Shown in pieces: positions 1 to 5,020 of a stretch of 5,691 bases of DNA; positions within the stretch are counted from its first letter, which is position 1, and each line of letters starts with the position of its first letter. Location of the stretch: NCBI GenBank assembly GCA_017999075.1, contig JAGOBX010000263.1, forward strand, positions 1-5,691, given 5' to 3'. The notes below the pieces were generated by a model. The model saw only the letters and a list, made by a program, of their open reading frames with translations. It did no database searches and was not told where the DNA came from. This DNA is from JAGOBX01 sp017999075 [NCBI: Candidatus Babelota bacterium] (GTDB taxonomy: Bacteria; JAGOBX01). The translations under genes were made by a program, and so were the position numbers.

Positions 1-26
1 GACAAAATTTTGTTTAATTATATAAT
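1..26 (+). promoter_or_regulatory. Probable thrS promoter, cut by the window edge
   Basis: A perfect -10 consensus TATAAT lies at 21-26. Sixteen bases upstream, positions 1-4 read GACA, the last four bases of a -35 TTGACA box; its first two bases would lie outside the window. Transcription would begin near position 33, giving a leader of about 38 bases. Two perfect palindromes overlap the site: ACAAAATTTTGT at 2-13 and AATTATATAATT at 16-27. They may be operators or may simply reflect AT-richness. The leader is too short for a T-box riboswitch, and none is seen. A ten-base direct repeat AAAAAGTTTA occurs at 30-39 and 45-54. Confidence 0.5.
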
Positions 27-70
27 TCGAAAAAGTTTATTTAAAAAAAGTTTACGGGGGAAATTAAATA

Positions 71-1963
71 ATGTCTCTTAAAATATATATTGAAAATTCT
101 GATAAAAATATTGAAGTTGAAGAAAATTCTTCAGCAATAATGCTATTAAAAATTTTACAGCCTGAAAATAAAAATAGAATTGTAGCAATTAAAATCAACG
201 GCATATTAAAAGATTTATCTGCCAAACTTAACAATAATGATAAAATAGAGCTTGTATCATTTGATTCTGACGAAGGAAAATCAATATTCTGGCATAGCAG
301 CTCTCATCTTATGGCTCAGGCTGTTAAACGTTTATATCCAAACGCTAAACTCGCTATAGGCCCGTCAATAGACGATGGGTTCTACTACGATTTTGAGTTA
401 GAAGATCCTTTCACGCCTGAAAAATTAGCTGACATCGAAAAAGAAATGAAAAAAATTGTCAAAGAAAATTATAAAATAGAAAGAATTGTCAAAACCAGGC
501 AAGAAACAATAAATCTGTTTAATCAAAATAATGATAAATATAAAAACGAACTTGTAGAAGGTTTTTCCGAAGAAAAAGAATTCTCGTTTTACAAACAGTC
601 AGAATTTGAAGATTTGTGTAGAGGGCCGCATTTATATTCGACAGGTTCAATAAAACATTTCAAACTTTTAAGCGTTGCCGGCGCTTACTGGCGTGGAGAT
701 TCAAAACGCGAAATGCTTCAGAGAATTTACGGCATTTCATTTCCAACCGCAGAAGAATTATCCGAATTTCTGCATATTCGAGAAGAAGCCAAAAAACGTG
801 ATCATAGAAAACTCGGCAAACAACTTAATTTATTTGATTTTTTCCCAGAAGGTCCTGGTTTTCCTTTCTTCAAACCCAACGGAATGATTTTATGGAATAT
901 TGTAGTCGACTATATCAAAAAAAAACTCAGAGATGCAGATTATAAAGAAATAAAAACACCTCTTATTTTAATTGAAGATTTATGGCATAGAAGCGGACAC
1001 TGGGACAATTACAAAGACAATATGTATTTTACCCAGATAGATGATAGAACTTTTGCAGTCAAACCTATGAATTGTCCTGGATGTTTATTGATTTATAAAA
1101 GCGAGCTTCATTCTTATAAAGAGTTGCCGTTAAAATACGCAGAACTGGGTCAGGTTCACAGACACGAACTTTCAGGGGTTCTAAACGGACTATTCAGAGT
1201 TAGAACGTTTACCCAAGACGATGCTCATGTATTTTGTTCTCAAGATCAGATTGAAGATGAAATAATCAAGATAATAAATTTTATAAAAGAAGTTTACAGC
1301 GATTTCGGATTCACAGAATATAAAATAGGATTAAGCACAAGACCTGCCAAATCAATAGGTTCAGATGAAATATGGAATACAAGTGAAACAGCTTTAAAAA
1401 ATGCTTTAGAAAAAATCAATGTTGAATATAAAATAAAAAAAGGCGACGGAGCATTCTATGGTCCTAAAATAGACTTTCAAATTCAGGATTCATTAAAAAG
1501 AATGTGGCAATGCGGAACTATTCAACTTGATTTTTCTATGCCTGAACGGTTTGATTTAGAATATATCGGAAAAGATAATAATAAACATAGACCTGTAATG
1601 ATACACAGAGCCATTTTAGGATCTTTAGAACGGTTTATAGGAATGCTTATTGAACACTATGCAGGAGCGCTTCCTTTATGGCTCGCTCCTGAACAAATCA
1701 GGATTCTACCTGTTTCAGAAAATTATATTGATTATTCAAAACAAATTCTTACAGAACTTCAAAAACATAATTTTCGTTCTTATATAGACGAACGAAATGA
1801 AAGTTTAGGAAAAAAAATACGGGATGCTCAAATTGAAAAAGTCCCCTATTCTCTAATACTCGGTCAAAAAGAAATGGAAAACAGTTCAGTAAATTATAGA
1901 AAATACGGTTCTACAGAACAAATAAATTGTTCTGTTAATGATTTTATAAAACTTTTATCGTAA
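71..1963 (+). CDS. thrS: Threonyl-tRNA synthetase (class II)
   Basis: This cytoplasmic enzyme charges tRNA-Thr with threonine using ATP and edits mischarged Ser-tRNA. The 630 residues match the usual bacterial length, and all expected domains are visible: an N-terminal TGS domain (about 1-63), the editing domain (about 65-225), the class II catalytic core (about 245-535) and the anticodon-binding domain (about 540-630). The editing-site residues are present as HSSSH (H75, H79) and C183-RGP-H187. The catalytic zinc ligands C335, H386 and H512 are each one residue away from E. coli C334, H385 and H511. Motif 2 is RHELSG, with R376 and R378 nearby; motif 3 is the HRAILGSLER stretch at 512-521. 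The ATG at 71 is preceded by GGGGGA (56-61). The gene is intact and ordinary, and is probably a single unit because 136 bases separate it from rbr. Confidence 0.98.
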   Translation: MSLKIYIENSDKNIEVEENSSAIMLLKILQPENKNRIVAIKINGILKDLSAKLNNNDKIELVSFDSDEGKSIFWHSSSHLMAQAVKRLYPNAKLAIGPSIDDGFYYDFELEDPFTPEKLADIEKEMKKIVKENYKIERIVKTRQETINLFNQNNDKYKNELVEGFSEEKEFSFYKQSEFEDLCRGPHLYSTGSIKHFKLLSVAGAYWRGDSKREMLQRIYGISFPTAEELSEFLHIREEAKKRDHRKLGKQLNLFDFFPEGPGFPFFKPNGMILWNIVVDYIKKKLRDADYKEIKTPLILIEDLWHRSGHWDNYKDNMYFTQIDDRTFAVKPMNCPGCLLIYKSELHSYKELPLKYAELGQVHRHELSGVLNGLFRVRTFTQDDAHVFCSQDQIEDEIIKIINFIKEVYSDFGFTEYKIGLSTRPAKSIGSDEIWNTSETALKNALEKINVEYKIKKGDGAFYGPKIDFQIQDSLKRMWQCGTIQLDFSMPERFDLEYIGKDNNKHRPVMIHRAILGSLERFIGMLIEHYAGALPLWLAPEQIRILPVSENYIDYSKQILTELQKHNFRSYIDERNESLGKKIRDAQIEKVPYSLILGQKEMENSSVNYRKYGSTEQINCSVNDFIKLLS

Positions 1964-2016
1964 AATTCAGGAATTAATTTTAAATATAAATTGTGAAAAA
2001 CACAAAAATGACTTGT

Positions 2017-2044
2017 TTGACAAACGTATCAAAGCAAATATTTT
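2017..2044 (+). promoter_or_regulatory. Probable rubrerythrin promoter with overlapping palindrome
   Basis: A perfect -35 TTGACA (2017-2022) is followed after 16 bases by TATTTT (2039-2044), a weaker -10. The spacing equals that of the thrS promoter. Transcription would start near 2051. The -35 box is embedded in the perfect inverted repeat GTTTG-A-CAAAC (2015-2025), which is well placed for a repressor or activator. It does not resemble the PerR box that controls rubrerythrin in some Firmicutes. The assignment is by eye only. Confidence 0.45.
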
Positions 2045-2062
2045 TTTAAATTTAAGCAAATA
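2032..2062 (+). repeat. Direct repeat AAGCAAATA, two copies 22 bases apart
   Basis: Identical nine-base copies lie at 2032-2040 and 2054-2062. The 22-base start-to-start spacing is about two turns of DNA, as expected for a protein binding one face of the helix. The first copy overlaps the proposed -10 box and the second forms the left arm of the downstream hairpin. In AT-rich DNA a nine-base repeat could be chance. Confidence 0.4.
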
Positions 2063-2078
2063 GGCACTATTGCTTTTT
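2054..2078 (+). promoter_or_regulatory. Hairpin followed by a T-run, just ahead of the rbr ribosome site
   Basis: The left arm AAGCA-A-ATAG (2054-2063, A2059 bulged) pairs with CTATTGCTT (2067-2075) around the loop GCA, giving nine base pairs. The run TTTTT (2074-2078) follows. It could be a weak intrinsic terminator for thrS. Alternatively, if transcription starts near 2051, it is a stem-loop at the extreme 5' end of the rbr message, where it might protect the RNA or attenuate. The Shine-Dalgarno AAGGAGGGG (2083-2091) is left free. Confidence 0.35.
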
Positions 2079-2099
2079 CATTAAGGAGGGGCTTTTATT

Positions 2100-2630
2100 A
2101 TGGCTGAATTAAAAGGTTCAAAAACAGAAAAAAACTTGCAGGCTGCATTTGCAGGAGAATCACAGGCGCGGAATAAATATACTTATTTCGCAAAAGTTGC
2201 CAGAAAAGAAGGTTATCATTACATCGCAGATATTTTTGAAGAAACTGCTATGAATGAAATGCAGCATGCCAAAGACGAATTCAAACTATTTCATGGAATA
2301 GGAAATACTGCAGAAAATCTTCAGGAAGCTGTTAATGGTGAAAATTACGAAGTTGTTTCAATGTATCCTGAATTCGCTAAAATCGCTGCCGAAGAAGGGT
2401 TCAAAGATGCGGAACTTTTGTTCAATCAGATTGCCAAAGTTGAGGCAAAACACAGAGACCGCTATCAAAAATTACTCGATAAAGTTAAAAGCGGCACTGT
2501 TTTCAAAAGTGAAAAACCAATTCAATGGAAATGCAGTAAATGCGGGTATATAGTTGAAATCAAAGATGCTCCTGAAAAATGTCCGTGCTGTAAACATCCT
2601 AAAGAATATTTTGGTCCGGTTTCTTTATAA
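2100..2630 (+). CDS. rbr: Rubrerythrin
   Basis: Rubrerythrin is a cytoplasmic non-haem iron peroxidase that reduces hydrogen peroxide in anaerobes, usually with electrons from NADH through rubredoxin or a similar carrier. The N-terminal ferritin-like four-helix domain (about 1-135) has the di-iron ligands: E20, E53 with H56 (ExxH), E81 and E84, and E115 with H118 (ExxH). The C-terminal rubredoxin-like domain (about 140-176) has C145-x2-C148, twelve residues, then C161-x2-C164 for one Fe(Cys)4 site. The second pair reads CPCC, with an extra cysteine at 163. The length of 176 residues is slightly short but complete for the family. The ATG at 2100 is supported by a strong Shine-Dalgarno (AAGGAGGGG, 2083-2091). 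It is flanked by large gaps and has its own promoter candidate, so it is probably monocistronic. Confidence 0.97.
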   Translation: MAELKGSKTEKNLQAAFAGESQARNKYTYFAKVARKEGYHYIADIFEETAMNEMQHAKDEFKLFHGIGNTAENLQEAVNGENYEVVSMYPEFAKIAAEEGFKDAELLFNQIAKVEAKHRDRYQKLLDKVKSGTVFKSEKPIQWKCSKCGYIVEIKDAPEKCPCCKHPKEYFGPVSL

Positions 2631-2660
2631 ATAATTTTTAGATTTTAATACTATTATTGT

Positions 2661-2680
2661 TTATATTATATTATATTATA
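2661..2680. repeat. Pentanucleotide repeat (TTATA)x4
   Basis: Four uninterrupted TTATA units lie in the rbr-bmc gap, within an almost pure A/T stretch (about 2631-2690). The unit count could vary between strains by slippage. Such DNA melts easily and could act as an upstream promoter element, but it lies too far from the bmc start to set promoter spacing in an obvious way. Confidence 0.6.
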
Positions 2681-2695
2681 TTTATTATTGAAAAT

Positions 2696-2727
2696 CCATC
2701 ATTGAAAATGCCTATTGCATTTTATGG
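2696..2727. other. Imperfect hairpin in the rbr-bmc gap
   Basis: The inner stem AAAATGC (2705-2711) pairs perfectly with GCATTTT (2717-2723) around the loop CTATT. An outer stem CCAT (2696-2699) pairs with ATGG (2724-2727), leaving a five-base bulge on the left side. A direct repeat ATTGAAAAT (2687-2695 and 2701-2709) overlaps the left arm. No clean T-tract follows on either strand, so it is at best a weak terminator for rbr; it could equally be an operator for the downstream gene. Confidence 0.3.
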
Positions 2728-2741
2728 AATTATATTATAAA
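2715..2741 (+). promoter_or_regulatory. Possible promoter for the BMC gene
   Basis: TTGCAT (2715-2720) resembles a -35 box, and TATAAA (2736-2741) a -10 box, with a 15-base spacer, shorter than the 16 seen upstream of thrS and rbr. A second -10 candidate, TATATT, begins at 2731. The region is so AT-rich that -10-like strings are expected by chance. Some promoter is likely here, because 171 bases separate the gene from rbr. Confidence 0.25.
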
Positions 2742-2801
2742 ATTAAGACAAAAATACTAAATATTAATTTCAATATTTAATTCATTAATCGGGGGACTGA
2801 A

Positions 2802-3686
2802 ATGAAACAAACCTCTTTAGGTTTTGTTGAAGGCCGGGGCTTTGCCGGAGTGCTCAAAGCTACAGATCAAATGCCTAAAACTTCTGAAGTAGATTTTTTT
2901 TCATACGCCAATATAAGTGGTAGTTTTAATACTATAATATATGAAGGAGAGGTCGGAGCAGTACGCGCTGCAGTTGAAGAAGCAGCTCAATTTGTAAATG
3001 AAGTAGGAACATTGCATACTGTTAATGTTATTCCGGCTCCTCATACTAAAATATATGATTTTATAAAAAATAATAAAGAACAGACAATTAATAATGGCGA
3101 ACTCGGAATAGCTTTAGGCATGGTTGAGACCAAAGGGTTTGTTCCTATGATAGAAGCTGCTGACAACGGCATAAAATCTGCAAAAGTCGAACTTGCAAAC
3201 TGGCTAACTATAGGTGGGGGATACACAACTGTTTTTTTTAGAGGAGACGTGGCTGCAGTTTCTGAAGCTGTAGAATCAGCAAAAAAAACAGCTTCAAAAA
3301 TAGGAGAAATTTTCAGTTCTCATGTTATTCCTTCTCCTCATTTGCTTACTAACGCAATAATGCCCATAGGAAAACTGCAAAACCAAAAGCTTGATATAAA
3401 CCCTATTATAAAAAATAAAGGAGTTGGCGAAGCTATTGGAATTATAGAAACTCAAGGTTTTATTCAACTTGTTGAAGCGGTAGATGCAGGTCTTAAATCA
3501 GCCTCAGTCATTTCTACAGGATGGTATAAAGTAGGATCTGCTATGGTTTCAACTATATTCAGAGGGGATGTTGCAGCAGTTAAAACTGCTGTGTCTGCCG
3601 GGAAAACAGCAGCTCAAAAATTAGGAAAAGTATTAAGCTCGTATGTAATTCCCAGACCTCATTCTTCTGTCGAAAAAATTATTTAA
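2802..3686 (+). CDS. Three-domain bacterial microcompartment (BMC) shell protein
   Basis: The protein carries three complete BMC domains in the usual, non-permuted order: residues about 3-85, 101-184 and 208-291. Each runs from a G-x-[VI]-E-x-x-G-F start to a V-I-P-x-P-H end. Cores of 78 residues align without gaps (4-81, 103-180, 210-287). By hand count, domains 2 and 3 share 37 residues, 1 and 2 share 27, and 1 and 3 share 21. The edge lysine of hexamer contacts is kept (K26, K125, K232); the arginine of PRPH survives only in domain 3 (R285). Predicted pore loops differ: S39-G-S41, G138-G-G140, G245-S-A247. Domain 1 has EGEV where the others have RGDV. No signal peptide or membrane segment is seen. 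GGGGGA (2791-2796) precedes the ATG by five bases. The family forms hexagonal protein shell tiles; two chains would give six domains. The cargo, if any, is unknown. Confidence 0.93.
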   Translation: MKQTSLGFVEGRGFAGVLKATDQMPKTSEVDFFSYANISGSFNTIIYEGEVGAVRAAVEEAAQFVNEVGTLHTVNVIPAPHTKIYDFIKNNKEQTINNGELGIALGMVETKGFVPMIEAADNGIKSAKVELANWLTIGGGYTTVFFRGDVAAVSEAVESAKKTASKIGEIFSSHVIPSPHLLTNAIMPIGKLQNQKLDINPIIKNKGVGEAIGIIETQGFIQLVEAVDAGLKSASVISTGWYKVGSAMVSTIFRGDVAAVKTAVSAGKTAAQKLGKVLSSYVIPRPHSSVEKII

Positions 3687-3703
3687 GCTAAGATATATTT
3701 AAA

Positions 3704-3718
3704 ATGAATGAATGAATG
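3704..3718 (+). repeat. ATGA tetranucleotide repeat spanning the cinA start
   Basis: ATGAATGAATGAATG holds four ATG codons at 3704, 3708, 3712 and 3716. Only 3712 opens the cinA frame. The others meet stops after three or four codons: 3704 ends at TGA 3713-3715, 3708 ends at TGA 3720-3722, and 3716 ends at TAA. The tiny frame from 3704 overlaps the true start as ATGA, a stop/start arrangement typical of translational coupling. No good Shine-Dalgarno lies upstream. Confidence 0.8.
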
Positions 3719-4992
3719 CTGAAATAATTGCTGTAGGTTCCGAAATATTATTAGGAAATATTGTTAATACAAATGCCCAGTATTTATCGGCTCGGCTGGC
3801 AGATTTGGGGATTTTTGTTTACAGGCATACAGTTATCGGGGACAACAGCCTAAGACTAAAAGAATCATTGGAATACGCTTATAAACAAAATGATCTGATA
3901 ATCACTACCGGAGGTTTAGGCCCTACTAAAGATGATTTGACAAAAGAAACAGTTTCAGAATATTTTGGAAAAAAATTATTATTCAATGAAAAATCATTCA
4001 ATTCTATAAAATCATATTTCAATAAAATAGGAATTGAGGTAAGTGAAACCAATAAAAAACAGGCATATTTTCCGGAAGATTCAATAATTCTGGAAAATAA
4101 TTTTGGAACTGCCCCAGGATGTATAATAGAAAAAAACGGAAAATATTTAATTATGCTTCCTGGTCCTCCTAATGAAATGAAGCCCATGTTTGAAAATCTC
4201 GGAATTTCTTATCTGTCAAAATTTATAAACGGAGTTCTTGAATCAAAAACTTTGCGTTTAACAGGCATAGGCGAAGGGAATATGGCAGAACAAATTTCAG
4301 ATTTACTTGATTTAAAAAATCCTACTGTAGCTCCGTATGCAAATATGTCAGACGTAGTAATACGGTTAACAGCGTATGCTGAAAATAAAGTTAAAGCATT
4401 AAAACTTATTGAACCAGTAGAAACAGAAATAAGAAAACGCTTGGGAAATTTTATTTACGGAATTAACAATGAAACTCTTGAAGAAATCGTTGCAAAAAAA
4501 TTAATTCAAAAAAAGCTGACTTTATCTATTGCAGAATCGTGTTCCGGCGGGTTATTAACAGCAAAACTCGTTAATTTTCCCGGAATATCTGCAGTATTGA
4601 AAGAATCAGTAGTATGTTATTCAAATGAATCAAAAATTAATAGACTGGGAGTAAAAAAAAATACTTTAGAAAAATTCGGAGCTGTCAGCTCTGAAACAGC
4701 GTCAGAGATGGCGCAAGGTATAGCATTATCTTCAGGTTCTGATATTGGAATGTCTATAACAGGTATAGCAGGGCCTGACGGAGGAACTCCTGAAAAACCA
4801 GTGGGTCTTGTTTATTTCGGATTATATTTTAATGCAAAAAACAATATTGGCTCAACTTCAAATATAATAAATTCTGAAGAACAAATTTTCACTGAAAAAA
4901 AAATTTTTGCCGGAGATCGAAATAAAATAAGAAAACGCAGCGCAATATTTGCTATTGACATTTTAAGAAAAAAATTGTCATCAAAAATCTGA
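3712..4992 (+). CDS. cinA: CinA: MoCF-like domain plus nicotinamide-nucleotide (NMN) amidase
   Basis: CinA-family proteins join an N-terminal molybdopterin-binding-like (COG1058) domain, shown in some members to hydrolyse ADP-ribose, to a C-terminal PncC domain that deamidates NMN to nicotinate mononucleotide for NAD recycling. Both halves are here. The N-domain (about 1-170) has TGGLGPTKDD (66-75), GTAPG (132-136) and MLPGPPNEM (148-156); a linking alpha/beta region follows (about 175-250). The PncC domain (about 255-424) has AESCSGG (274-280), YSNESK (303-308) and TGIAGPDGGTPEKPVG (350-365). The 426 residues are full length; about 20 extra hydrophilic residues (374-394) sit in a late loop of the PncC domain. 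The ATG at 3712 is the only start in a repeat of four that gives the family's MxAEIIAVGSE beginning. It lies 25 bases after the BMC gene and is probably co-transcribed with it. Despite the name, a role in competence is not implied. Confidence 0.96.
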   Translation: MNAEIIAVGSEILLGNIVNTNAQYLSARLADLGIFVYRHTVIGDNSLRLKESLEYAYKQNDLIITTGGLGPTKDDLTKETVSEYFGKKLLFNEKSFNSIKSYFNKIGIEVSETNKKQAYFPEDSIILENNFGTAPGCIIEKNGKYLIMLPGPPNEMKPMFENLGISYLSKFINGVLESKTLRLTGIGEGNMAEQISDLLDLKNPTVAPYANMSDVVIRLTAYAENKVKALKLIEPVETEIRKRLGNFIYGINNETLEEIVAKKLIQKKLTLSIAESCSGGLLTAKLVNFPGISAVLKESVVCYSNESKINRLGVKKNTLEKFGAVSSETASEMAQGIALSSGSDIGMSITGIAGPDGGTPEKPVGLVYFGLYFNAKNNIGSTSNIINSEEQIFTEKKIFAGDRNKIRKRSAIFAIDILRKKLSSKI

Positions 4993-5020
4993 GAAATATT
5001 AAATGTATTTTTGCGGAAGG

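Noticed and set aside
27-70. T-box riboswitch for thrS
   Set aside because: The leader is about 38 bases, far too short, and no T-box consensus or specifier stem is seen, although the promoter side is cut by the window edge.
675-887. 70-codon + strand frame inside thrS
   Set aside because: It lies in another frame of a fully conserved gene, has no ribosome site and no recognisable protein pattern.
1962-1981. Terminator directly after thrS
   Set aside because: AAAATT and AATTTT can pair, but the stem has no G-C pairs and no T-tract, so it is not credible as a terminator.
2335-2553. 72-codon + strand frame inside rbr
   Set aside because: Shadow of the rubrerythrin frame, whose metal ligands are all intact.
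2661-2680. CRISPR or replication-origin iterons
   Set aside because: The TTATA units are only five bases, without spacers, DnaA boxes or associated genes.
3041-3226. 61-codon - strand frame opposite the BMC gene
   Set aside because: Antisense shadow of domain 2 coding sequence; no ribosome site or family signature.
3704-3718. On/off phase variation of cinA by the ATGA repeat
   Set aside because: The in-frame ATG is part of the repeat itself, so gain or loss of units leaves a start in frame with cinA.
3879-4187. 102-codon - strand frame opposite cinA
   Set aside because: Antisense shadow over conserved CinA motifs; its Pro/Gly-rich stretches are the reverse of the MLPGPPNEM and TGGLGPTKDD codons.
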